Source: Methylococcaceae bacterium NSP1-2
GTDB lineage: Bacteria > Pseudomonadota > Gammaproteobacteria > Methylococcales > Methylomonadaceae
Direction of reading: 5' to 3'
DNA length: 32,575 nucleotides
NCBI GenBank assembly: GCA_002256685.1
Contig: NQJH01000017.1
Coordinates: 1-32,575, forward strand
Positions 9,536-18,333 of the stretch are shown here, in pieces. Made by a program: the position numbers and the translations under genes. The notes under the pieces were generated by a model. It was not told where the DNA came from. It was given only the letters and a program-made list of their open reading frames with translations, and searched no databases. Each line of letters starts with the position of its first letter. Position 1 is the first letter of the stretch.

Positions 9536-12251
9536 AGTCAGTTGATAATGAATCGTTAAAGGGAAGGGTGAAAGTAAAACAAGTGCCTTGTCCTAAAAAA
9601 CTGCTCACTATAACACTGCCCTGTATTTTTTCTAATTCTGCGTACACGGCGGCTAAACCGACACCTTGTCCAGAAATTAGCGTCACTTCGCTAGCCGTTG
9701 ATAAATTTGGCTCAAAAATCAATAGTAAACATTGCTGCTCGGTAAAGCTGTCTAGCTGTGCTTGCGTGTAACGTCCTAATGCGATACATTTTTGTTTTAA
9801 CTGTGCAATGTCTATACCCGCACCATCATCGGCGATAGTCATGATGATGGCGTGTTCTTTCTGGCTTACTTGGCAACGAATATTACCTAATTCTGGTTTG
9901 CCTGCTGCTTCACGTTGTTCAGGCGATTCAATGCCATGATCGACACAGTTACGAAATACATGAATCAAGGCTTTGCTAAAGCCATAAAAATAATCAGGGT
10001 CAACTAATACGCTATCGCCCTCGATAGTCAATTCAGCAATTTGCTTTTGTAAGCGCGTGGCTAACTGCTGCACAGTTTTTGAATAACTCGCTAATAAGGA
10101 TTTAAACTCCACAAAGCGTAAACGCTGCATTTTATGAATTAGCCCTGTAATATTATCAGACGATAAAGGTAACTCGGCAATTAACTGTTTAGCAAAGGCA
10201 ATGCTGTCTTTTAAAGCTTGCTCCGATACTTGAACCTGCCCTTTTTGATCAAAATAATGCTCGCCTAATGCGGTTTGTAAGTAATTTAAATCGTGTTGAA
10301 AATGTGTCGCCAAATCATGGGTTAGCAATAATTTCTTCAGTGCGATTTCAGAACAGTGTGCCGTGGTTTTCAATGCCGACAAATCGGCTTCTAGTTGATG
10401 CAAAACAGCGGGGCTATGTAATAAAGCTTTTTGCAAAAATACCCCTTTAAAAGTGTGAACCTTACGATATAACTGATCAATTTTATTCATTGTACTGCTA
10501 GGTTGTTGAACAATAGTTGAATAATCATGGTCAATAAAAAGCTGATAATCTTGCTTTAAATCAAAGAATTCTTTTGGTTCTGACACGACTTCCACGATAA
10601 ACAGCAAGCGTTTTTTCTCATCAATTAATTGCTGTTTTAACGCCTCGGCTTGCGTAATATCGACCATTTTCATCATCATGGTGTTATTTGTTAAGGGTCT
10701 ATACGAAGCGGCAATTATTTTTTGCTGTATTTTAAATTGTTTGGGCAATAAAGACAGTAGCAAGTTTTGTTTGAAGGTATCGGTTTCTCGTAAAATCCGC
10801 TGCATATTTTTTTGAAAGTTCGTCTGTTGTGTCAACTGGTCTGGAAAAAGCAGTAAATTAATTAACTTTCCCTCGATAGCTTGGCTAAATAAATGCGTAC
10901 ACTCTTCGCTATAACCGTCATCGATGACCATCATCGCATCAAAGGCTAAAAAACCTTCTCCCGAATTATTGAGCAAGGTTTGTAATTTTTCTAAGATATT
11001 GTTTAAGCTAGCGGTTCTGATGGCAACTTGCTCTTCTAATAACTTATTGGCTTGTTCTAATTGCTCAATAAAAAGCTGTTTTTGTTGCTGATTTTTTTCT
11101 ATTTCCAGCGTAATTTCGCTTCTTAAACGTTTATTCAGCAGCGCTCTTTGTACACTCAAGCCCCAAAACAACAATAAACCACTACTTAATACCGCTATAC
11201 CCCAGTAAATAATGGTTAAATCAGGTCGGGGATTTTTTTCATAAAGAAAGTCTTTTAACGGAAAGTTGGCAGGCAACATACCCAATTCACTGTAAGTATT
11301 GGCAATATGTCGCCAACGTCCTTCGTGCATATAGCCCATTTCGACTAATTTAGGCTGTATCAACGGTAACATTTGCTGATACTGAAACAACAGGTGTTCA
11401 CGGGGATAATGTTGAGAGTATTTTTTTAAAATCAGATCAATCATTTCATCGGGATGATCCATTGCATAAATCCAGCCTTTAATACTGGCTTCTACAAAGG
11501 CTTTGACTTGTTGCGGGTGTTTTTTAAGGTAGGCTTCAGTGGTAAACAGATTGTCACCATAAAAATCGATACCGCCTTCACGCGGCGAGAATAAGCCATA
11601 AGGAATATTTTTTTCTTGTAGATAAAACGGTTCATCGGTGGAGTACACTGACATTACATCAATATCACCTTTAATAAGACCGTTTACATTATCGGTTAGG
11701 GTCATTTTAGTAAACGCATTAGGTTCAATACGTTCATTACGCAAAAAGCCATCTATTTCACCTTCAAACGCAAAATCTAACGCGACTCTTTTACCGACAA
11801 TATCATGAATAGTGCCAATTTTTTCGCCTTTTTTGTACATCAACGCGATAGGCGAATGTTGAAAAATCACCGCCAAAACCACAACGGGCTGTTGCTTTGC
11901 TCTTTGTAATAATAAATCGCTAGTCCCTACACCGAACTCGCTTTCACCTTGCAACACTTTATCAATTAAATTCTGCCCTGGTTTACCTTCATCAATGGTC
12001 ACGTCAAAACCTGCATCACGGTAATAGCCCAGTTCTTGTGCCGCGTAATAACCTGCAAATTGAAACTGATGCAGCCATTTTAACTGCAAGGTTACTTTTT
12101 CAACGGGGTGGGGCGATGAACTGTCTTTTGATGGCTTTAGTTTTTCCAACCAAGTCGTTAATGCGGTCGGAATGATGGACTGCTCAGCACTTGCCGCCGA
12201 TACAAAACTGCTGATTAATAATAGGATGACGACGTTAATTAATTTTTTCAC
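9516..12251 (-). CDS. NMT1/THI5-like periplasmic binding domain fused to CheA-like histidine kinase
   Basis: This 911-residue membrane sensor kinase has a signal peptide (about 1-22) followed by an NMT1/THI5-type substrate-binding domain. That domain starts LQLKWLHQFQFAGYYAAQ and includes DEGKPGQNLIDKV; the family binds thiamine-pyrimidine-like or other small organic ligands. A TM segment at about 345-367 leads to a coiled coil, a degenerate sensor region (about 425-545), an HPt-like domain with H599 in VHTFKGVF, and a CheA-type ATPase. The ATPase has FRNCVDHGIESPEQR (N768, H772), DDGAGID and SGQGVGLAAVY. No CheW-like domain follows. No ABC permease or ATPase for this binding domain is nearby, so it is a sensor rather than a transporter part. 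It is first gene of an operon with CheX-like, CheY-like and GGDEF genes, divergent from pstS. Confidence 0.9.
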   Translation of the reverse strand: MKKLINVVILLLISSFVSAASAEQSIIPTALTTWLEKLKPSKDSSSPHPVEKVTLQLKWLHQFQFAGYYAAQELGYYRDAGFDVTIDEGKPGQNLIDKVLQGESEFGVGTSDLLLQRAKQQPVVVLAVIFQHSPIALMYKKGEKIGTIHDIVGKRVALDFAFEGEIDGFLRNERIEPNAFTKMTLTDNVNGLIKGDIDVMSVYSTDEPFYLQEKNIPYGLFSPREGGIDFYGDNLFTTEAYLKKHPQQVKAFVEASIKGWIYAMDHPDEMIDLILKKYSQHYPREHLLFQYQQMLPLIQPKLVEMGYMHEGRWRHIANTYSELGMLPANFPLKDFLYEKNPRPDLTIIYWGIAVLSSGLLLFWGLSVQRALLNKRLRSEITLEIEKNQQQKQLFIEQLEQANKLLEEQVAIRTASLNNILEKLQTLLNNSGEGFLAFDAMMVIDDGYSEECTHLFSQAIEGKLINLLLFPDQLTQQTNFQKNMQRILRETDTFKQNLLLSLLPKQFKIQQKIIAASYRPLTNNTMMMKMVDITQAEALKQQLIDEKKRLLFIVEVVSEPKEFFDLKQDYQLFIDHDYSTIVQQPSSTMNKIDQLYRKVHTFKGVFLQKALLHSPAVLHQLEADLSALKTTAHCSEIALKKLLLTHDLATHFQHDLNYLQTALGEHYFDQKGQVQVSEQALKDSIAFAKQLIAELPLSSDNITGLIHKMQRLRFVEFKSLLASYSKTVQQLATRLQKQIAELTIEGDSVLVDPDYFYGFSKALIHVFRNCVDHGIESPEQREAAGKPELGNIRCQVSQKEHAIIMTIADDGAGIDIAQLKQKCIALGRYTQAQLDSFTEQQCLLLIFEPNLSTASEVTLISGQGVGLAAVYAELEKIQGSVIVSSFLGQGTCFTFTLPFNDSLSTDYDRTFA

Positions 12252-12364
12252 TGCACACTATGCCTAGGTAATACTATCGTTTACTAGCGGTTTTTTTATC
12301 AGAAGATCTGGCTTTCATTCGCTACATTTGCACACCATATCATTACTTGGTGAAAAATATGACA

Positions 12365-12398
12365 CTGTCACACTATTGTCATATAAAATTAATATGCT
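12365..12398 (+). promoter_or_regulatory. Pho box and promoter of pstS
   Basis: CTGTCAC-ACTA-TTGTCAT at 12365-12382 has two 7-base PhoB half-sites with the canonical 4-base spacer. Ten bases later comes TATGCT (12393-12398) as a -10, the same spacing as in the classic phoA-type Pho promoter where the second half-site replaces the -35. It lies 50-80 bases before pstS. This predicts induction by PhoB-P under phosphate limitation. No phoB or phoR gene is in the window. Confidence 0.85.
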
Positions 12399-12447
12399 TG
12401 AGTCCATAACTACTTGAATATTTTCTATCACACTTTGAGAATTATTA

Positions 12448-13431
12448 ATGAAACTATCTTTTAAAACAAAATCGCTCTTTGCCGCATTAGGTTTTACCGC
12501 TGCGGCTTTGCTTAGCAGTACCGCAGGTGCAGTACAGAAAGTTGATAGCGGCGTGCCTGCTTATCAAAAAGCCAGCGGTATTTCGGGTAATTTATCCAGT
12601 GTTGGTTCTGATACCTTGGCAAACTTAATGACCATGTGGGCAGAAGAATTTAACCGCGAATACCCTAACGTGAATATTCAAATTCAAGCGGCAGGTTCGT
12701 CTACTGCACCGCCTGCACTGACTGAAGGTACTGCAAATATAGGTCCTATGAGTCGTGAAATGAAAGACGACGAAATAGCGGCATTTGAAGATAAATACGG
12801 TTACAAACCAACCGCAGTGCCTGTCGCGATTGACGCGCTAGCAGTGATGGTCAACAAAGACAACCCCATTAAAGGTTTAACCCTTCCACAAGTTGATGCG
12901 ATTTTTTCATCGACTCGCAAATGCGGTCACGAAACTGACATTGAAAACTGGGGTGATGCAGGCGTATCTGCTTGGAAAGCTAAAAGTATTCAGCTTTATG
13001 GACGTAACTCAGTTTCAGGTACTTACGGTTATTTTAAAGAAAACGCGTTATGTAAAGGCGATTTCAAAAGTAACGTAAACGAGCAACCCGGTTCAGCATC
13101 AGTCGTACAATCAGTGACTTCATCAGTCAATGGTGTGGGCTATTCAGGCATGGGTTACACCACGTCTGGCGTTAAAATGGTGGCTTTAGCCAAAAAAGCA
13201 GGCGACCCGTTTATTGAAGCAACTCCTGAAAATGCACTGAGCGGCAAATACCCGCTAACTCGTTATTTGTACGTTTATGTTAATAAAAAACCTAATACAC
13301 CGTTAGCTCCATTGGATTATGAATTCATTAAAATGGTGTTATCGCAAACAGGTCAGCAAGTTGTCATTAAAGACGGTTATATTCCACTACCTGCTAAAGT
13401 AGTTGAGAAAGCGTTGACTGCACTAAAATAA
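12448..13431 (+). CDS. pstS: Phosphate ABC transporter, periplasmic phosphate-binding protein PstS
   Basis: This 327-residue protein binds phosphate in the periplasm and delivers it to PstCA. The signal peptide ends with an AGA site at about residue 28. Ligand-binding blocks are VGSDTLANL, AAGSSTAPPAL, GPMSREM and GRNSVSGTYGYF. Two cysteines (RKCGH and ALCKGD) could form a disulphide. It is first in the order pstS-pstC-pstA-pstB-phoU, behind a Pho box. A strong terminator directly after it should let pstS be made in excess over the membrane parts. The ribosome-binding site is weak (GAG about 11 bases upstream). Confidence 0.97.
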   Translation: MKLSFKTKSLFAALGFTAAALLSSTAGAVQKVDSGVPAYQKASGISGNLSSVGSDTLANLMTMWAEEFNREYPNVNIQIQAAGSSTAPPALTEGTANIGPMSREMKDDEIAAFEDKYGYKPTAVPVAIDALAVMVNKDNPIKGLTLPQVDAIFSSTRKCGHETDIENWGDAGVSAWKAKSIQLYGRNSVSGTYGYFKENALCKGDFKSNVNEQPGSASVVQSVTSSVNGVGYSGMGYTTSGVKMVALAKKAGDPFIEATPENALSGKYPLTRYLYVYVNKKPNTPLAPLDYEFIKMVLSQTGQQVVIKDGYIPLPAKVVEKALTALK

Positions 13432-13465
13432 GCACAAAACTGCCCTAGGGCAACCGAAAAAACAC

Positions 13466-13506
13466 ACGGCTGGGATTCGTTTTAACGAATCTCAGCCGTT
13501 TTTTTT
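13466..13506 (+). terminator. Rho-independent terminator after pstS
   Basis: A 14-base-pair stem (13466-13479 with 13486-13499, one G-T pair) closes a 6-base loop and is followed directly by a run of T. It separates pstS from pstCAB-phoU transcription. Confidence 0.92.
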
Positions 13507-13512
13507 GGTTTT

Positions 13513-13546
13513 TTGTTATATTATTGTCACATTCAATTTCTATAAT
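13513..13546 (+). promoter_or_regulatory. Second Pho-box-like promoter, upstream of pstC
   Basis: TTGTTAT-ATTA-TTGTCAC (13513-13530) matches the two-half-site Pho box: the second half is near perfect and the first has two mismatches. After exactly 10 bases comes a perfect TATAAT (13541-13546). The geometry is the same as in the pstS promoter. It starts a few bases after the pstS terminator. Expected transcription start is at or within a few bases of the pstC ATG (13553), so the transcript would be leaderless or nearly so. Confidence 0.7.
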
Positions 13547-13552
13547 TTCCCC

Positions 13553-15832
13553 ATGTCTGATACTCATCCTCTAAATAAACCGCCCTCAGTTATGGAAAAA
13601 TCCGCTAATAGTTACTACCAACGCTGGCGACTCGTCAAAGATTCGCTGGCGCGTTTTGGTGTAATCGCAGGGGGTCTCAGTGTAATCGTCGCACTGGTAC
13701 TTATCTTCTTTTACTTACTTTATGTGGTTATTCCACTGTTTAAACCCGCTACCGCAGAAGCGGGAAATCACTATGCGTTGCCAGAAGCTGCACTAGGCAA
13801 AACGGTATTACTGGATGTCGAAGAGCAAAATGAAGTTGCTGCTCGATTTACTGACACTGGGCAAGTGATATTTTTTGAAGCGGCAACCGGTAAGCCTGTT
13901 TTAACTGAAAGTATTAAAATACCCGCTGGCACAAAGGTTGTTAGTTTTGCTCAAGGCAGCCCTATCAGCGAAGGGGCGGTTATTTATGGGCTGTCCAATG
14001 GTCAAGCGGTGGTTGTTAAACATCAGTATCAAATCACTTACCCTAATAACAAACGCTTAATTACTCCGTCTTTAAAATACCCATTGGGTGAAGCACCGAT
14101 AGTTATCGATGACAAAGGCACAGCATTAGAAATCTGCGCCGTTAAAGTCGGCGATAAATCCACGACTATTGTTGCTAAAACCGCCGATAAAGTCCGTTTA
14201 CTTCATATTGAAAAACAACAAAACTTATTCACTGATGAAGTCACTTTAGAGCGTACCGTAGTGGATTTAAATGTAGCAGTGGCGACTGTTACCAATATGC
14301 TTATTGATAAAGAAGAACGTAATCTCTACTTAGTGAGTGATGACGGTCACTTAAGTTTCTTTGATATTAGCGACAAAACCCTCCCCGTGATTAGACAGAA
14401 CGTTAATATGGTCACCGCAGGGGAAAAAATTACCGCCAGTACTTTTCTAAATGGTGATAGCTCGTTACTGATTGGCGATTCCACTGGCTTAGTTTCACAG
14501 TGGACGATGGTGAGAGACGAGTTAAAGCGTCCTGCGATACAAAAAATTCGCGCTTTTAAAGTCTCTGAAAAAGCCATTGCTGCTATCAATCCAGAGCCTC
14601 GTCGTAAAGGCTTTGCTGCTATTGATGCCGATGGCATGATGGGCGTTTACCATACAACCTCCGAGCGCGAAGTGCTGAGAGAACAGGTGACTAAAGCCTT
14701 GCCTATCGCTGCCGCGTTATCGCCTAGAGCCAACGCGCTGTTAGTCGAAGCCAGCGACAAAAACATTTATTTTTGGAAGCTAGATAATAAACATCCCGAA
14801 GTATCCGTTAAATCGCTGTGGCAAGAAGTTTGGTATGAAGGCTATCCCAAACCTGATTATATTTGGCAATCATCGGCATCAAATAACGATTTTGAGCCTA
14901 AATACAGCTTAACGCCTTTAGTGTTCGGTACGCTAAAAGCCGCCTTTTATGCGATGTTAGTGGCTATTCCGTTAGCATTGATGGGGGCGATTTATAGCGC
15001 GTATTTTATGACTCCGATAATGCGCCAATACGTCAAACCGACGGTTGAATTAATGGGTGCGTTGCCGACTGTTATCTTAGGCTTTCTAGCAGGACTTTGG
15101 TTAGCACCCACGTTAGAAGAAAATTTAGCCGGTTTCTTTCTGATGTTTATGCTGTTACCCGTAGGGGTCATGGTGTTTGCTTATGCGTGGCACAACTTAC
15201 CTGCGCGTATTTTAGAAAAAATTCCCGAAGGCTGGGAAGCGGCAATACTTATTCCCGTTATTTTACTCACAGGTTGGTTTGCGTTTGCAATCAGTGTGCC
15301 GCTGGAAACTGCTTTGCTTGGTGAGACCTTGCGAGATTGGTTTAAAAATGAATGGGGCATTGGTTACGATCAACGTAATTCGCTAGTGGTCGGTATGGCG
15401 ATGGGTTTTGCAGTTATTCCTACCATTTTCTCCATTGCTGAAGATGCTATTTTTAGCGTACCTAAGCACTTAACCGTCGGTTCATTAGCCTTAGGTGCAA
15501 CTACTTGGCAAACAATGACGAGAGTGGTGTTATTAACGGCAAGCCCCGGTATCTTCTCAGCGGTGATGATTGGTTTAGGTCGAGCTGTTGGTGAAACCAT
15601 GATTGTACTGATGGCGACTGGTAACACACCGGTAATGGATTTAAGTGTTTTTCAGGGATTGCGGACGCTAGCTGCCAATATTGCGGTGGAAATGCCTGAA
15701 TCACAAGTCGATAGTACGCATTATCGGGTATTATTTTTAGCTGCTTTAGTATTGTTTTTATTCACCTTTGTTTTTAATACGTTAGCGGAAATTATTCGCC
15801 AACGCCTACGCGAAAAATACAGTTCATTATGA
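13553..15832 (+). CDS. pstC: Phosphate ABC transporter permease PstC, long form with large periplasmic domain
   Basis: This 759-residue inner-membrane permease has TM1 at about 35-63, then about 390 residues outside the membrane with a repetitive beta-rich, propeller-like pattern. The BPD-transporter TM bundle follows from about residue 454. The EAA loop reads SVPKHLTVGSLALGATTWQT, then AVGETMIVLMATGNTP. E. coli PstC is about 320 residues, so the extra domain is the notable part; such long forms occur in other proteobacteria. I chose the ATG at 13553. A longer frame opens with a TTG at 13505, but that lies in the T-run of the terminator. There is no Shine-Dalgarno sequence before 13553, which fits a leaderless start. 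The stop overlaps the pstA start (ATGA). Confidence 0.93.
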   Translation: MSDTHPLNKPPSVMEKSANSYYQRWRLVKDSLARFGVIAGGLSVIVALVLIFFYLLYVVIPLFKPATAEAGNHYALPEAALGKTVLLDVEEQNEVAARFTDTGQVIFFEAATGKPVLTESIKIPAGTKVVSFAQGSPISEGAVIYGLSNGQAVVVKHQYQITYPNNKRLITPSLKYPLGEAPIVIDDKGTALEICAVKVGDKSTTIVAKTADKVRLLHIEKQQNLFTDEVTLERTVVDLNVAVATVTNMLIDKEERNLYLVSDDGHLSFFDISDKTLPVIRQNVNMVTAGEKITASTFLNGDSSLLIGDSTGLVSQWTMVRDELKRPAIQKIRAFKVSEKAIAAINPEPRRKGFAAIDADGMMGVYHTTSEREVLREQVTKALPIAAALSPRANALLVEASDKNIYFWKLDNKHPEVSVKSLWQEVWYEGYPKPDYIWQSSASNNDFEPKYSLTPLVFGTLKAAFYAMLVAIPLALMGAIYSAYFMTPIMRQYVKPTVELMGALPTVILGFLAGLWLAPTLEENLAGFFLMFMLLPVGVMVFAYAWHNLPARILEKIPEGWEAAILIPVILLTGWFAFAISVPLETALLGETLRDWFKNEWGIGYDQRNSLVVGMAMGFAVIPTIFSIAEDAIFSVPKHLTVGSLALGATTWQTMTRVVLLTASPGIFSAVMIGLGRAVGETMIVLMATGNTPVMDLSVFQGLRTLAANIAVEMPESQVDSTHYRVLFLAALVLFLFTFVFNTLAEIIRQRLREKYSSL

Positions 15833-17484
15833 TGAAATTATGGTTTAAAAGTGGATCGCCTTGGATATGGCTGAATGCAGCAGCGGTAAGTACCTGTTTG
15901 ATTATGGTGATTGCGGTACTGGCTTTAGTGTTGGTACGCGGAGTGGGAAATTTTTGGCCCGCTCAAGTCACACAATTTTCTTACCAAGAAGAAGGCAAGC
16001 CACTAAGCGTTCTCATCGGTGAAAAAGTCGATACCAGTATCACGCCAGCCATCATGGCAAAGTCCACAGGGCATAAAATGGCGGATAACGAAGATACTTT
16101 AGTACAGTATCTAGTAAAAACCGGTAACCGTGATGTCACTGGCGCAGATTTTCGCTGGATAGAAGCGCGTAAGGTGCAAGAGCAAAGTGATCCTGATGCT
16201 ATGATCGTTATAGTACGCCGCGAATGGGGCAACTTTTATGGTCAATTGCTAGCAGTGCAAGAAAACGGTAAAACCGTTGCGACAGGCGACCAAGCCATGC
16301 CTGAATTGCAAAATAGAATCGCCGCCGCTTCGAGTGTTTTTAAGAAAATAACCCAAATAGAAAAAAAGGAAATCGGGGCGATTAACTACGGCTTAGAGCG
16401 ATTACGCTTGAAGCAGAAAAAATTGCAATTAGAAAACCGTTGGGATAGTGAAGCGGAAAAACAATTCGCCGCTGACAAAGCTGACTACGATGCCCAATAT
16501 CAAAGTCATCAAGCTGAACTCGCCGCATTGTATAAAGAAATTCGTCGTGATAGTTTGGTTGCTAAAACGGAATCGGGTGCAGAGATTAAAATTCCTTTGG
16601 CGAAGGTGGTGCAAGTTTATCAACCGAATACCATGAATTTTTTCGGTAAAATGGGCTTTTTCTACCACAAAGTGCTTGAGTTTTTAACTGATGAACCGCG
16701 TGAAGCCAATACTGAAGGCGGTATTTTCCCCGCTATTTTTGGTACGGTGATGATGGTTATCATCATGTCCATTATCGTGACACCATTTGGTGTGATTGCG
16801 GCTGTGTACTTGCGTGAATATGCAAAACAAGGTTTTACTACCCAATTAATACGCATTGCGGTCAACAATTTAGCAGGTGTTCCGTCAATTGTTTACGGGG
16901 TATTTGGATTAGGCTTCTTTGTCTATATTCTAGGTGGTAATATTGACGCGCTGTTTTTTCCTGAAGCCTCGCCTGCGCCAGTTTACGGCACCCCCGGCTT
17001 ATTGTGGGCTTCACTTACGCTGGCATTGTTAACCTTACCTGTGGTAATTGTATCTACTGAAGAAGGCTTAGCACGAATTCCAAAATCGATACGCGAGGGC
17101 AGTTTGGCATTAGGTGCGACTAAAGTGGAAACTTTGTGGCGTACCGTATTACCAATGGCAAGTCCTGCGATGATGACAGGCTTAATTTTGGCGGTTGCAC
17201 GCGCGGCGGGTGAAGTTGCTCCACTGATGTTGGTGGGCGTAGTTAAACTCGCACCAACCTTACCCTTAGACGGCAATTTCCCCTTTTTGCATTTAGACCG
17301 AAAATTTATGCACTTAGGTTTTCACATTTATGACGTAGGCTTTCAAAGCCCCAATGTTGAAGCGGCAAGACCTCTGGTTTACGCTACCGCATTGTTATTG
17401 GTGCTAGTGATTATTGTGCTGAACTTAACAGCCATTATTATTAGAAATCGCCTGCGTGAAAAATACCGAGCATTAGAAGGTTAA
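15829..17484 (+). CDS. pstA: Phosphate ABC transporter permease PstA, long form with coiled-coil insertion
   Basis: This is the partner permease of PstC, 551 residues against about 300 in E. coli. TM1 is at about 16-38. Between it and the permease core (from about 300) lies a large extracytoplasmic region that includes a charged, heptad-like helix at about 160-240 rich in Lys, Glu and Gln, probably a coiled coil. The core has the EAA loop RIPKSIREGSLALGATKVET and then VARAAGEVAPLMLVG. The start overlaps the pstC stop by 4 bases and pstB follows after 3 bases, so translation is probably coupled. Both permeases carry matching large insertions, which may form one extracytoplasmic structure with PstS. 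Confidence 0.95.
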   Translation: MMKLWFKSGSPWIWLNAAAVSTCLIMVIAVLALVLVRGVGNFWPAQVTQFSYQEEGKPLSVLIGEKVDTSITPAIMAKSTGHKMADNEDTLVQYLVKTGNRDVTGADFRWIEARKVQEQSDPDAMIVIVRREWGNFYGQLLAVQENGKTVATGDQAMPELQNRIAAASSVFKKITQIEKKEIGAINYGLERLRLKQKKLQLENRWDSEAEKQFAADKADYDAQYQSHQAELAALYKEIRRDSLVAKTESGAEIKIPLAKVVQVYQPNTMNFFGKMGFFYHKVLEFLTDEPREANTEGGIFPAIFGTVMMVIIMSIIVTPFGVIAAVYLREYAKQGFTTQLIRIAVNNLAGVPSIVYGVFGLGFFVYILGGNIDALFFPEASPAPVYGTPGLLWASLTLALLTLPVVIVSTEEGLARIPKSIREGSLALGATKVETLWRTVLPMASPAMMTGLILAVARAAGEVAPLMLVGVVKLAPTLPLDGNFPFLHLDRKFMHLGFHIYDVGFQSPNVEAARPLVYATALLLVLVIIVLNLTAIIIRNRLREKYRALEG

Positions 17485-17487
17485 AAA

Positions 17488-18321
17488 ATGACAGCACAAC
17501 AAACCCGTTCACATTCTATGGATATGAGTTCTGTTCTACGCGGACAAGCACAAACACAAGCTCCCAATGAAACTTGTATCAAAGTAGAAAATCTGAATCT
17601 TTTTTATGGGCAAAAACAAGCATTACATGGCGTAAACATGGAAATGTACCGTAAAAAAGTCACCGCTTACATAGGACCCAGTGGCTGTGGTAAATCCACA
17701 CTGTTACGTTGTATTAACCGCATGAATGATTTGGTCGATAACGTTACCATTGAAGGCAAAATTTTATTGGACGATGAAAATATTTATGATAAATCCGTTA
17801 AGGTAGCAGAGTTACGCCGTCGGGTTGGCATGGTATTTCAAAAGCCTAATCCGTTTCCTAAGTCTATTTTTGAAAATGTCACTTACGGACTACGCATTCA
17901 AGGCATTAATGACAAACGTATTCTCGCAGAAACTGTCGAAAACTCCTTGCGTGGTGCGGCATTGTGGGATGAAGTTAAAGATCGTTTAGAGGATAACGCC
18001 TTAGGCTTATCGGGTGGACAACAACAACGTTTAGTCATTGCCAGAGCGATTGCTATTGAACCCGAAGTTTTGTTATTGGACGAACCCGCGTCTGCTTTAG
18101 ACCCTATTTCAACGTTAAAGATTGAAGAATTAATTAACGAACTGAAAGAGAAATATACTATAGTCATTGTTACGCACAATATGCAGCAAGCAGCACGGGT
18201 TTCTGATTACACTGCGTTTATGTATATGGGTGAATTGATTGAGATTGGTACAACTAGCGAGTTATTTACCAATCCTAAGAAAAAACAAACAGAAGATTAT
18301 ATTACTGGACGTTACGGTTAA
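17488..18321 (+). CDS. pstB: Phosphate ABC transporter ATP-binding protein PstB
   Basis: This 277-residue ATPase powers phosphate import. It has Walker A GPSGCGKST (63-71), signature LSGGQQQ (174-180), Walker B VLLLDEP ending at 200, and H-loop H230. The block GMVFQKPNPFPKSIFENV is typical of PstB. About 30 N-terminal residues precede the ABC domain and are not conserved in E. coli PstB. In-frame ATGs at 17518 and 17524 are possible alternative starts. It lies 3 bases after pstA and 12 before phoU. Confidence 0.97.
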   Translation: MTAQQTRSHSMDMSSVLRGQAQTQAPNETCIKVENLNLFYGQKQALHGVNMEMYRKKVTAYIGPSGCGKSTLLRCINRMNDLVDNVTIEGKILLDDENIYDKSVKVAELRRRVGMVFQKPNPFPKSIFENVTYGLRIQGINDKRILAETVENSLRGAALWDEVKDRLEDNALGLSGGQQQRLVIARAIAIEPEVLLLDEPASALDPISTLKIEELINELKEKYTIVIVTHNMQQAARVSDYTAFMYMGELIEIGTTSELFTNPKKKQTEDYITGRYG

Positions 18322-18333
18322 AGAGGCAAAACA

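Noticed and set aside
9516..12251. NMT1-kinase as a thiamine-precursor ABC importer component
   Set aside because: No permease or ATPase gene is nearby, and the domain is fused to a kinase, which points to sensing.
13505..13552. N-terminal extension of PstC from a TTG at 13505
   Set aside because: The codons lie in the terminator T-run and the second Pho-box promoter, and the residues are not protein-like. The ATG at 13553 is the start.
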